DNA of 64,000 bases. It comes from Streptomyces gilvus. GTDB taxonomy: Bacteria > Actinomycetota > Actinomycetes > Streptomycetales > Streptomycetaceae. The DNA is taken from the NCBI RefSeq assembly GCF_022513565.1, contig NZ_JAKWBE010000011.1, positions 1-64,000 on the forward strand, in the 5' to 3' direction. Both the position numbers and the translations under genes were made by a program. Below are positions 11,031 through 19,057 of this stretch, piece by piece; position 1 is the stretch's first letter; each line of letters opens with the position of its first letter. Under the pieces are notes generated by a model, which was not told the origin of the DNA, did no database searches, and was given only the letters and a program-made list of their open reading frames with translations.

Positions 11031-11408
11031 TCAGTTGTCCGGCGAGCGCAGCACCCGCAGGTGGCCGCGGCGCGCGACCTCCCTGGGATCCGCCGAGCGA
11101 GCCCCGCCGCCGCCCGCCCCGGCCGCCCGCTCCTGCGGACGGGCCGCCTCGCGCACGGCGTTGGCAAGCGCTTCCAGGTCGTCGCCGCTGGGGCGGGCCG
11201 GGGCGGAGCCGTCGAGGAGGCGGACGACCTCCCAGCCGCGGGGGGCTGTGAGGCGCTCGGAGTGCTCGGCGCACAGGTCGTAGCAGTGGGGTTCGGCGTA
11301 GGTGGCGAGCGGGCCGAGGACCGCGGTCGAGTCGGCGTAGACGTACGTCAGCGTCGCGACGGCGGGTCGGCCGCAGGCGGTTCGCGAACAGCGACGTACA
11401 GGGCTCAC
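11031..11408 (-). CDS. DUF3499 family protein
   Basis: A 125-residue protein with paired cysteines (RRCSRTACGRP and CYDLCAEH) that could form a zinc ribbon, followed by ERLTAPRGWEVVRL. The family is conserved across actinobacteria, always near manB (recalled Rv3258c). The GTG at 11408 is chosen because known homologues begin (M/V)SPVRRCSRTACG. The frame stays open to an ATG at 11510, and the extra peptide ESRRGPLKSAVPSNV looks conserved in my memory, so translation may start further upstream. Function unknown. Confidence 0.85.
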   Translation of the reverse strand: MSPVRRCSRTACGRPAVATLTYVYADSTAVLGPLATYAEPHCYDLCAEHSERLTAPRGWEVVRLLDGSAPARPSGDDLEALANAVREAARPQERAAGAGGGGARSADPREVARRGHLRVLRSPDN

Positions 11409-11750
11409 GACGTTGGACGGTACCGCACTCTTGAGCGGGCCGCGACGACTCTCCCCCAGGTCACCCCACCGTGTCGTGCTGTGAATCGCCCCACACACCC
11501 CTTCCGACACCCACCGCTGACCTGCGCGTACGTCCGTTCACAGGGCGTCGGGCGGCCCCTCGTCCGATCAACACTCCGTACAAACACCGTCATTTGCCTC
11601 GACATCGACGGTCTCGGAGAGATACGGAATCGAGCCCAACCTTGGCTGGAATGGTCATCCTGAGACATGGCCCACCAAGCCCCCGGGACCGTCCGGTATG
11701 CCGCGTGGGGTCGGGCGGCCGGTCCGCGCGGGGACTACGCTTCACCGGTG
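11409..11750. other. Divergent intergenic region between DUF3499 and zincin-like genes
   Basis: This stretch of about 340 bp holds the promoters of two divergent genes, and no extra gene is supported. A TACGCT box at 11735-11740 lies about 10 bp before the ATG at 11751, consistent with a leaderless or nearly leaderless transcript for the plus-strand gene. No clear -35 match was found. Confidence 0.4.
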
Positions 11751-12200
11751 ATGGACAACCCCGTACCGCCCCGGGCCGCTGCCCCCGGGCCCCGTCGTCG
11801 TGACCGCCACGGCCGCGGCATGCGCGGGCCGATCGCACCGCCCCAGGTGCCGCTCGCCGCGAGCCGCGCCGACGCGTTCGCGGATCTGGTGCAGGACTCG
11901 GTGGAGCGCCTGGAGCGGCGCTGGCCCCAGCTCGCCGACATCGATTTCCTCGTCCTGGAGGTGCCGCGTCTGGACGGCCCCGGGCAGAGCTGGAACGACG
12001 AGGCGGTGCCCCTGGGCGGCACGATCGCCCCGCGCGAGGGACGGCCCGCGCGCGTGGTGGTCTACCGGCGGCCGGTGGAGATCCGCACGAAGGGGCGTGA
12101 CGAGCGCGCCGCCCTGGTGCACGAGGTCGTCGTCGAGCAGGTCGCCGAGATCCTCGGGCTGACCCCCGAGACGGTCGACCCGCGCTACGGCGAGGACTGA
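11751..12200 (+). CDS. Zincin-like metallopeptidase family protein with degenerate active site
   Basis: A 149-residue protein of the minigluzincin-like (DUF1025/PF06262) family, the position of Rv3259 in mycobacteria. The helix that should carry HExxH reads ALVHEVVVEQVAEILG: H124 and E125 are present, but the second histidine is V128. A zinc protease with this site would be impaired, so it may be a non-catalytic member. The basic N-terminal 30 residues (PGPRRRDRHGRGMRG) look disordered. The ATG at 11751 is chosen; a GTG one codon earlier is equally possible. Confidence 0.75.
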   Translation: MDNPVPPRAAAPGPRRRDRHGRGMRGPIAPPQVPLAASRADAFADLVQDSVERLERRWPQLADIDFLVLEVPRLDGPGQSWNDEAVPLGGTIAPREGRPARVVVYRRPVEIRTKGRDERAALVHEVVVEQVAEILGLTPETVDPRYGED

Positions 12201-12229
12201 CCCCCACCGCCCGCCCACTTCCCACCCGC

Positions 12230-13759
12230 CTACTTCTGCAGCACCGACAGGTCCTGGTCCGTCTCCGGTACGGCGACCGTCCCCCGGTCGTCCGGCAGCG
12301 TCTGCACGGTGAAGCCCGGTACGCCACCTTCCGTCGCCGCCAGGGTGCGCGCGGCGTAGACGGGGCCGCCGGACACGGTCTCGACCGTCAGCGCGTACGT
12401 GCCCTTCAGAGCGCTCGGGACCGGGGCGTCGACGTCCTGGGTGGTGCCGGCCTTGATCGTGTACGTCTTCGAGACCGCCGTGCCGCCGTCGCTGCCCGCC
12501 GAGGCGGTGACCTTGACCTGGGCGGTGCGGGTGGGCGCGGTGATGGACAGGGTGGTGCCCTTGCCGCTGTTGTCGGCGGACGTCGCGCGCGTGCCGACCG
12601 GCGCGGTGGCCGGGATGAACGCCGTCTCCTGCTTGGCGCCCTTGCCGCGTACGACCTTGAGCGCGGCGACGACCGGCACGGACTCGCCGGTCGGCGTGAG
12701 GATCAGGGAGCCCGCCTCGCCGCGGGTGACGTCACCGAGGTCGGCGGCGGTCGTCATGCCCGCCTTGACGTGCAGCGTCTCGTTGCCGGCGGGGGTGATC
12801 GAACCGCTCGGGGAAGCGAGCCGCACCTTCAGGTCGGCGTCCGCGTCGCCGGGCGTGAAGGCGATCAGGCGCACGGAGGTGGCGTCCTTGGGGATGCCCG
12901 GCAGGACGAGGCTGCCCGTGGGGTCGGTGGAAGCGGCCAGCCAGTCGCCGCCGGCCTTGTCGTCCAGCGCCTGCACGGCGGCGCCCAGCCGGCCGCTGCG
13001 GACGTTCACGTGGACGGTGAGGTCGGTCTGCTTCTGGTCGGTGAGCGTGGACAGCAGGATCGGCTCGCTGGAGTGCGGCGGGACCGTGATGCCCTCCCCC
13101 ACCGTGGACTTGAGGTCGCCGTCCTTGCCGTAGAGCTCGATGTCGGCGACGGCGGCGGAGTCGTCGGGGTTGGTCAGGTGCACGTAGTCGGTGCGGCCGG
13201 CGGCGGTGCTGGCGCCCGGGAACCAGAACTCGGTGTCGGGAGCGGTGCAGTTGACGCCCTGCAGGCCGCGCCCGTTGCCCGCGGCGACCTCGATGGTCTC
13301 CTGGACCGTCCAGCCGGGCGCGAACTTCCCCTCGGCCGTGCCGACCAGACCGGGCGTGTCCGAACCGGAGGCGTCGGCCGTCACCGGAGTGCCGGGCTCC
13401 TTGGGGGTGAGGGCCGGCGCGCCGGTCTTCTTCTTGCCGCCCTTCTTGGCGCCGTTCTTGCCGTCCGTCTTGCCGGCGTCGCCCGTTCCGTCGGCCGACT
13501 GTTCGGTGGCGGCCTGGAACGCGGCCTTGCCGTCGCTCGACGTGCCCTTGGTGACGGGCGTGAAGGACGTGTACGACGTCTCGGCGAGGTCGGAGGTGCT
13601 GGGTGCCGGGCACAGCAGTGAGGTGCGCTCCACGGGCAGTTCGGCGGCCGCCCTGGCCGTGTCCTTGCCGGAGGCGCCCGGCGCGGACAGCGACGCGAAG
13701 CCCGTGACGGCGGCGAGCGCGGCGGTCCCGGCGATCAGGGACAGGGTGGTGCGGTTCAC
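12230..13759 (-). CDS. DUF5719 family exported protein
   Basis: A 509-residue protein with an N-terminal signal or anchor (RTTLSLIAGTAALAAVTGFA). It continues with a Lys/Gly-rich linker (about 100-125) and a long extracytoplasmic beta-rich region built of fibronectin/Ig-like strands (for example DYVHLTNPDDSAAVADIELY). No catalytic motif is visible. Its ATG overlaps the stop of the upstream giant glycosyltransferase by 4 bp, so the two are translationally coupled. It could be an envelope partner of that glycosyltransferase, which is inference from coupling. Confidence 0.8.
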   Translation of the reverse strand: MNRTTLSLIAGTAALAAVTGFASLSAPGASGKDTARAAAELPVERTSLLCPAPSTSDLAETSYTSFTPVTKGTSSDGKAAFQAATEQSADGTGDAGKTDGKNGAKKGGKKKTGAPALTPKEPGTPVTADASGSDTPGLVGTAEGKFAPGWTVQETIEVAAGNGRGLQGVNCTAPDTEFWFPGASTAAGRTDYVHLTNPDDSAAVADIELYGKDGDLKSTVGEGITVPPHSSEPILLSTLTDQKQTDLTVHVNVRSGRLGAAVQALDDKAGGDWLAASTDPTGSLVLPGIPKDATSVRLIAFTPGDADADLKVRLASPSGSITPAGNETLHVKAGMTTAADLGDVTRGEAGSLILTPTGESVPVVAALKVVRGKGAKQETAFIPATAPVGTRATSADNSGKGTTLSITAPTRTAQVKVTASAGSDGGTAVSKTYTIKAGTTQDVDAPVPSALKGTYALTVETVSGGPVYAARTLAATEGGVPGFTVQTLPDDRGTVAVPETDQDLSVLQK

Positions 13760-16700
13760 TGCTGACTCCCGTCGGGGCGCTCAGGGGCGTGCGGGTGCTG
13801 CTGCGCCGGGTCGTACGCGGGGTCGTAACCCTGCTGGTACGTCGGGTCGTAGGCGGTCTGGTCGTACGTCCCCTGGGTCTGGCCGCCGTAGCCGTACGGG
13901 TCGTACTGGCCGCTCTGGTACGGGTCCGCCTGGTACGTCTGGTCGTAGCCCGCCGGGTACTGCTGGGCGCCCTGGTACTGCTGCTGCTCGGCGTAGTCGC
14001 CGTACTGGGCGCCCGCGTAGGTCGCCGAGTCCCTCCCCCAGGCTTCGCCCGGGGGGACCCCCACGTCGTATGCCTGCTGCTGCGGAACGGCGACCGGGGT
14101 CTCCTCCTGCGGAGGAGACGGGAACTCCTCGCTCTGATCCGCCTCCTCGGCCTCGGCCTGGGCGCGCAGGCGGCGGGCGCGGCGGCCCTCGCCCGCGACG
14201 GCCTGGGCGGGGATCGACGGCTCCTCGGGGAGGTCGTCGTCGACGTCGCGGCGCCGGCCCGGCAGGGCGAGGACGACCAGGACGACGGCGAGGGCGCCCT
14301 GGGCCCACAGCCAGGCGGTGTGGGTGATCGGGGCGTCGTAGGTGACGTCGAGGCGCCCGCCGGAGGCGGGGAGCTGGAAGCCCTGGGCCCAGCCGTCGAC
14401 CGTGGTGCGGGTGAGCGGCTTGCCGTCCAGGGTGGCCGTCCAGCCCTCGGCGGCGGTGTCGGCCAGGCGCAGGACGCGGCCGTCGGGGCCGGCCGGGACC
14501 GTGGTGTGGATGTCGACGGGGCCGGCGGCGACGGGCTGCGGGGCGCCGGTTCCGGAGACGATGGTGGCGCGCGCGACCTCCTGGTCGACCCGCCACAGCG
14601 CGCTGCCGCCCTGCTGGCTCAGCCGGGACAGGCCCGGCGTGGCGTCGAGGACGCGAGTGATGTCGCGGGGCGCGCCGTTGTGGACGAGGACGTAGCGCAC
14701 GGCGAACTTGCCGAGCTGGTCGGCCTGGTCGGCGCCGGAGCCGGCGACCAGGTTGGCGACGACCTTGTCCAGCTGGGCGTTCTCGCCGTCGGCCGCGGCC
14801 GTCTCGGCGTCCCCCATGCGGGCGCCGGAGCCGCGGACCAGGGTGTAGCCGACGCGCGCGGTGGAGTCGCTGTCGAGGACGAGCGTGCGTGCCTGGTCGC
14901 GGGTGCCGCTCTCCTCGGCGACGAACGCGGGCACCTGGGTGGGGTCGCGCCGTTCGACCGGGCCGTCTGCGCCGCGGAGCATCCAGCCGCCGGCGATCAG
15001 CAGCGGGCCGGCGAACGAGGCGAAGGCGATCAGCGCGGCCACCGGCTGGCGCCAGCCGAAGCTCTGCTCGGCGACCCGCGCGCGGGCGCCGTCGGCGCCG
15101 AGGGCGGCGGCGCTCAGCAGGGCGAGGCCGTAGACGAGGGTCGCGGGTCCCGCCCAGGTCGAGTCGTTGGACAGGACGGCGAAGACCAGGCCCACCAGGG
15201 CGACCACCCAGGCCGCCCAGATGCCGGACTGGCGCTCCGAGCGCAGCAGGGCGGCCAGCGCGGCGAGCACGATGCCGATCAGCATGAGTCCGCTGACGGT
15301 GCCCGGGCCGCCGGGGCTCGCGCCGAGCAGGTCGAGGGCGGAGGCGGCCGAGCGGCCGTAGTCCAGGCCGGCCTCCTTGAAGAAGCCGGACGGCAGCAGG
15401 GTCAGCGACCAGGGGGCGAGGACCAGCAGGGGCGTGCCCAGCTGGGCGAGGAAGCGCAGGGCGTGGGCGGTGATGTCGGCGCGGCGCACGGCCAGGACCG
15501 CGACGCCCAGGATCAGGGCGATCGGCCACACGATCGGTGTGAAGGCGGTGGTGATCGTCAGCAGCAGCGCGTACGCCCAGGTGGCGCGCCAACTGCCGCG
15601 CGCGCCCGAGGGGTTCGCCAGGCCGCCGGCCGCCACGCCCGCGCGGGCGATGAGCGGCAGCAGGACGGCGAGTACGGCGGTGCCGATGCGGCCGCCCGCG
15701 AGGGCGCCGGTGGCGGCGGGCAGGAAAGCGTAGACGACGGCCGCCCACGCGCGCAGCAGCCGCGACTCGACCAGCGGGCGGGAGGCGAAGTAGGCGGTGA
15801 AGCCGGCCAGCGGCACCGAGCAGACCAGCAGGACCGTGACGGCGAGTCCGGTCGAACCGAAGAGCGCGGAGGAGAGGGTCGCCACGACCGCCAGGTACGG
15901 CGGGGCGGACGGTGTGCCGCCGGCGCCCACGCCGTGCCAGGCGTCGAGGTAGCGCGACCAGAGTTCACTCGAGTCGGCCGGTGCGGGCAGCAGGGCGCCG
16001 CCGGAGAGCGCGCCGCTTCCGAGCAGGTCGCGGCAGGCGATCAGGGAGACGAACAGCAGGACCAGGAAGAGCATCGGGCCGGGGGCGCGGGCGATGCGCT
16101 TGAGGCGGGCGAACTGCTCGATCTCCAGGAAGTCGGCGTCGTCGCCGCCGGGTCCGGACTCGATCCCGCCGCCGTGCCGTCCCGCGCCGGAGGTGGCGTC
16201 GGGGTCGGAGCTGCCGAAGAGGTCGCCCGCGACCTGTTCGACGGTGGCCCGCACGGTCGCTCCGGGCGGTGGGAACAGCGCGCGCAGCTCGCCCTTGTCG
16301 ATCTGCGGCTGTCCGCGCCTGCGCCGGCCGGCGATGATCCGCTCGGGCCGCAGCAGTGTGCCCAGCAGGCCGCGGATCTCGTCGAGGGCCTGTCCGGGGA
16401 CCTTGCCGACGAGATAGGCGATGGTACGCACGAGCGTGCCGAGCACCAGGCGCAGCAGCACCCAGGGCAGCGCGGCCGTACGGGCGTTGACGAGGAGGGT
16501 GTAGGCGGCGCCCGCCTTGTCGACCATGTGCGGGGAGGCGGCGCTGCGGCCCACGCAGTCGACGGTGCGGCGCTCGCGGGAGGCGGCCTCGGCGTGCCGT
16601 ACGACCGCCTCGGGGGCGACGAGGACGCGGTGGCCGGCGGCGGTGGCGCGCCAGCACAGGTCGACGTCGTCGCGCATCAGCGGCAGCCGTTTGTCGAAGC

Positions 16701-17421
16701 CGCCGAGCTGTTCGAAGACGTCGCGGCGGATCAGCATGCCGGCGGTGGACACCGACAGCACGGACCGGACGTGGTCGTGCTGGCCCTGGTCCTGCTCGCG
16801 GCGGTCCAGGCCGGTCCAGCGGCGGCCGGAGTTGGCGATGGAGACGCCGACCTCGAGCAGCTGGCGTTTGTCGTACCAGCCGCGCAGCTTGGGGCCGACG
16901 ACGGCCACGTCGTCGCGGCCGAGCTCCAGTTCGTTCTCCACGACGCGCAGCAGCTGGGCCAGGGCGTCGGGGTCGGGGGCGCTGTCGTCGTGCAGCAGCC
17001 ACAGCCACTGGACCGGCTCGCCGTGCGGCAGCTCCGGCATGTCGTAGGCGTCGTCGCGCCAGGTGCGGGTGACGGGGTCCCAGCCGCTGGGGCGCTTCAG
17101 GTAGGGCAGCTCGTCCGGGGTGAGGACGGGGGCGGTCCGGGCGGCCTCCTCGACGGCCTGGCCGAAGCCGGTGCGGCGGGCGAGGTGCAGCACCCGGTCG
17201 GCGCCGAGGGCCTGGGTGAGCAGCTGGGCGGAGTCGTCCGCGCTGCCGGTGTCGGCGGCCATGGCGAACTGGACGGGCCGCTCCTGGCCGAGCAGCCCGG
17301 CGAGCGCGTCGGGCAGCCAGCGGGCGCCGTCGTGGGAGACGAGCACCGCGGTCACCACGTGACGCGGGAACTCAGGCGTGGCAGCGTCGTGTTGGGCTGC
17401 CGTGTGGCTGTGCACGGACAT
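13756..17421 (-). CDS. Giant membrane glycosyltransferase, family 2, with Tyr/Gln-rich tail
   Basis: A 1221-residue protein. Residues about 20-300 form a GT-A (GT2) domain: VTAVLVSHDGARWLPDALAG, the metal/nucleotide motif LLHDDSAPDPDAL, and MRDDVDLCWRATAAGHRV, the acceptor-site ED-like box. Residues about 320-830 contain a dozen or more hydrophobic segments, followed by an extracytoplasmic beta-rich part (about 860-1030), a last membrane helix (about 1035-1055) and a 160-residue tail rich in Tyr, Gln, Gly and Pro. Donor and product are unknown; the nearby mannose-activation genes suggest an envelope glycan. It is coupled to the DUF5719 gene. Confidence 0.88.
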   Translation of the reverse strand: MSVHSHTAAQHDAATPEFPRHVVTAVLVSHDGARWLPDALAGLLGQERPVQFAMAADTGSADDSAQLLTQALGADRVLHLARRTGFGQAVEEAARTAPVLTPDELPYLKRPSGWDPVTRTWRDDAYDMPELPHGEPVQWLWLLHDDSAPDPDALAQLLRVVENELELGRDDVAVVGPKLRGWYDKRQLLEVGVSIANSGRRWTGLDRREQDQGQHDHVRSVLSVSTAGMLIRRDVFEQLGGFDKRLPLMRDDVDLCWRATAAGHRVLVAPEAVVRHAEAASRERRTVDCVGRSAASPHMVDKAGAAYTLLVNARTAALPWVLLRLVLGTLVRTIAYLVGKVPGQALDEIRGLLGTLLRPERIIAGRRRRGQPQIDKGELRALFPPPGATVRATVEQVAGDLFGSSDPDATSGAGRHGGGIESGPGGDDADFLEIEQFARLKRIARAPGPMLFLVLLFVSLIACRDLLGSGALSGGALLPAPADSSELWSRYLDAWHGVGAGGTPSAPPYLAVVATLSSALFGSTGLAVTVLLVCSVPLAGFTAYFASRPLVESRLLRAWAAVVYAFLPAATGALAGGRIGTAVLAVLLPLIARAGVAAGGLANPSGARGSWRATWAYALLLTITTAFTPIVWPIALILGVAVLAVRRADITAHALRFLAQLGTPLLVLAPWSLTLLPSGFFKEAGLDYGRSAASALDLLGASPGGPGTVSGLMLIGIVLAALAALLRSERQSGIWAAWVVALVGLVFAVLSNDSTWAGPATLVYGLALLSAAALGADGARARVAEQSFGWRQPVAALIAFASFAGPLLIAGGWMLRGADGPVERRDPTQVPAFVAEESGTRDQARTLVLDSDSTARVGYTLVRGSGARMGDAETAAADGENAQLDKVVANLVAGSGADQADQLGKFAVRYVLVHNGAPRDITRVLDATPGLSRLSQQGGSALWRVDQEVARATIVSGTGAPQPVAAGPVDIHTTVPAGPDGRVLRLADTAAEGWTATLDGKPLTRTTVDGWAQGFQLPASGGRLDVTYDAPITHTAWLWAQGALAVVLVVLALPGRRRDVDDDLPEEPSIPAQAVAGEGRRARRLRAQAEAEEADQSEEFPSPPQEETPVAVPQQQAYDVGVPPGEAWGRDSATYAGAQYGDYAEQQQYQGAQQYPAGYDQTYQADPYQSGQYDPYGYGGQTQGTYDQTAYDPTYQQGYDPAYDPAQQHPHAPERPDGSQQ

Positions 17422-17594
17422 CGAGGTACGGGCCCCGGTTCGCTGGACTGCGGTGGACGTCTGTGCCCGGTGGGGGCAGCGAGGCGTCTCGGACGAGCGA
17501 CCACACTATCGGCTGGGCACAGAGGCGGCCCGCCGCCTGTGGATAACCCACCGGCGACGGGCCGTTCGGTTGCGTGGGAGTGGGGGCCGTCCGC

Positions 17595-17858
17595 TCAGAC
17601 GGCCGCCTTCTTCAGGCGGCGTCGCTCGCGTTCGGACAGGCCGCCCCAGATGCCGAAGCGTTCGTCGTTGGCGAGGGCGTACTCGAGGCACTCGGAGCGG
17701 ACCTCACAGGCGAGGCAGACCTTCTTGGCCTCCCGGGTCGAGCCGCCCTTCTCGGGGAAGAAGGACTCGGGGTCGGTCTGGGCGCACAGCGCGCGCTCCT
17801 GCCAGCCGAGTTCCTCGTCCGCGTCGTCGACCAGCAGTTGCTGCACCAGCTCGGTCAT
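17595..17858 (-). CDS. whiB: Sporulation regulator WhiB
   Basis: An 87-residue Wbl protein that I recognise as WhiB itself. C25, C48, C51 and C57 (C...CxxCxxxxxC) bind a [4Fe-4S] cluster, and GIWGG (69-73) with the basic tail ERERRRLKKAAV contacts DNA and the sigma factor. WhiB works with WhiA to switch aerial hyphae from growth to sporulation septation. It is transcribed alone, from the promoter at 17932-17961, giving a leader of about 65 nt. The mycobacterial orthologue WhiB2 occupies the same place. Confidence 0.97.
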   Translation of the reverse strand: MTELVQQLLVDDADEELGWQERALCAQTDPESFFPEKGGSTREAKKVCLACEVRSECLEYALANDERFGIWGGLSERERRRLKKAAV

Positions 17859-17931
17859 GTGCGCCCCTCGTCTGTCTTTCGCGTCCCCGTGATGTAGCCG
17901 TTACCGATTCCGGCTGAACGACACGAGTGAA

Positions 17932-17961
17932 ATTACAAGTGTGCTGCTCCGGGCGAGTCAA
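17932..17961 (-). promoter_or_regulatory. whiB promoter (sigma-70 type)
   Basis: On the minus strand, -35 TTGACT (17956-17961), an 18-bp spacer and -10 TGTAAT (17932-17937) predict a start near 17925. The published S. coelicolor whiB gene has two promoters; which one this is cannot be told from sequence. Confidence 0.6.
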
Positions 17962-18230
17962 GCCGAGATCTGCTATTGGGCCCCTTATTCACTCTGCGGA
18001 ACCAAGGCCATGCGGAAAGTGTTCAAATCGGCATAAACCTTGACATGCAGACGAGGCCCCCGAGGGCCTCCGGCCCGTACAGAGCCTTGTACGGGGAAGG
18101 ACGCCCGGATGTTCGATCTCGTTCCACGCGCATCCCGAAGCGAGCCGGATCACAGTCGGATCACGGGATCACAACGAGGTTTGCGCGCCCGGTTGTGCGC
18201 CATGTGTCCCCGAGGGCGCCAGCACAAACC
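17962..18230. other. Intergenic region between whiB and the cysteine dioxygenase leader
   Basis: About 270 bp with no supported gene. Short ORFs here lack ribosome sites and codon bias. A TTGACA at 18040-18045 has no partner -10 at the right spacing. The stretch is somewhat less GC-rich than the coding parts, as expected of a regulatory region upstream of a developmental gene. Confidence 0.4.
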
Positions 18231-18263
18231 TTTCACCTCGCAGATGAACCGGATGAGGTGAAA
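18231..18263. promoter_or_regulatory. Inverted repeat, candidate operator
   Basis: A perfect 9-bp inverted repeat, TTTCACCTC (18231-18239) and GAGGTGAAA (18255-18263), is separated by 15 bp. It ends 25 bp before the TTGACA of the putative leader-peptide promoter, a plausible place for an activator or repressor. It could also fold as a hairpin if transcribed from further upstream. Confidence 0.4.
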
Positions 18264-18288
18264 CCGGTCCCACATACCGGGCGTCGAG

Positions 18289-18317
18289 TTGACAGTGGAG
18301 GTGTGAACCGATTGCCT
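18289..18317 (+). promoter_or_regulatory. Putative promoter for the Cys leader peptide and cysteine dioxygenase
   Basis: A perfect -35 TTGACA (18289-18294) is followed 17 bp later by TTGCCT (18312-18317), a weak -10. Start of transcription would fall at about 18324-18325, exactly on the leader ATG, implying a leaderless mRNA. The absence of a nearby Shine-Dalgarno before the leader ORF agrees with this. Confidence 0.4.
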
Positions 18318-18324
18318 TGTGGGC

Positions 18325-18420
18325 ATGCTCGCGAACTTGGCACTCACCTCGACCGGCTCCGCCGGGTCCCACGGTGCTGCCCGCGCGCGCTGTAGCTGTT
18401 GTTGCTGTTCCAGCTGTTGA
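18325..18420 (+). CDS. Cysteine-rich leader peptide (putative attenuator uORF)
   Basis: A 31-codon ORF, too short for ordinary gene calling. It starts MLANLALTSTGSAGSHGAAR and ends RARCSCCCCSSC-stop, so six of the last nine codons are cysteine (TGT/TGC: C23, C25-28, C31). It ends 108 bp before the ATG of cysteine dioxygenase. Cys-run leader peptides upstream of sulfur-metabolism genes are known in actinobacteria, where ribosome stalling at Cys codons reports cysteine supply. Here the regulated gene would consume cysteine. The start may be ATG 18325 or GTG 18319; neither has a good ribosome site, fitting leaderless translation. Confidence 0.7.
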   Translation: MLANLALTSTGSAGSHGAARARCSCCCCSSC

Positions 18421-18528
18421 GCCACGTCTCGCTCCGGCTGTGACCGAGTCCTTCGCGACCCGGTCGGCGTTCTCCTCATCACCCCGTTCCCTCTGACCTT
18501 CTTTCACTGAGGAACCACAGCACCCCTT

Positions 18529-19023
18529 ATGAACAGCGACAACGACCTCCAGATCGCCGGCGACATCCTCGAAGTGCCGCACCTGCTGCAGCCGCCGCGC
18601 GAGCACCCGGCCACCGTGGCCGAGTTCGTGGGCCTGGCCCGCGCCATCGCCGCCGACCGCTCCCAGTGGGAGCACCTCGTCGAGTACGACGCCACGACGC
18701 GCTGGTACCACCGGCTGCGCACCGGGCCCGGCTACGAGGTGTGGCTGCTGTCCTGGGTTCCGGGGCAGGGCAGCGGGCTGCACGACCACGGGCGCTCCTC
18801 CGGGGTGCTCACGGTCCTGGAGGGGGCGCTGACCGAGCGCACCGGACGCGGCACGCGCGCGTTGGCGGCCGGGGCCCAGCGGGTGTTCGCCCCGGGCTAT
18901 GTGCACGAGGTCGTCAACGACGCCCTGGAGCCCGCGGTCAGTCTGCACGTCTACTACCCGGGCCTGACCGAGATGCCGATGCACACGAGTGCCGCCTGCG
19001 CGGCGCGTCCGGTGACTGCGTGA
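18529..19023 (+). CDS. Cysteine dioxygenase family protein
   Basis: A 164-residue cupin that oxidises L-cysteine to cysteine sulfinate using iron and O2. Iron ligands are the two histidines of GLHDHGRSSG (cupin motif 1) and the histidine of APGYVHEVVND (motif 2); SLHVYYPGL is the typical end of the fold. Its length fits bacterial CDOs. A cysteine-codon-rich leader ORF (18325-18420) precedes it, supporting cysteine as the substrate rather than another thiol. The ribosome site is weak: CTGAGGAA lies 14-18 nt upstream of the ATG. Confidence 0.9.
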   Translation: MNSDNDLQIAGDILEVPHLLQPPREHPATVAEFVGLARAIAADRSQWEHLVEYDATTRWYHRLRTGPGYEVWLLSWVPGQGSGLHDHGRSSGVLTVLEGALTERTGRGTRALAAGAQRVFAPGYVHEVVNDALEPAVSLHVYYPGLTEMPMHTSAACAARPVTA

Positions 19024-19057
19024 CGCGTTGTCGTAGCCGCCTGCAAGACTTGGCCCC

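Noticed and set aside
17585-17604. A hairpin at the whiB stop codon as terminator
   Set aside because: The 7-bp stem overlaps the last codons and stop, which can arise by chance in GC-rich coding sequence.
13789-17892. A 1367-codon open frame on the plus strand
   Set aside because: It is antisense to the glycosyltransferase; high GC makes long open frames on the other strand, and its residue content (Gly/Ala/Arg/Asp) is typical of shadow frames.
18040-18045. TTGACA as a promoter between whiB and the dioxygenase leader
   Set aside because: No TANNNT lies 16-19 bp downstream, and no gene begins nearby.
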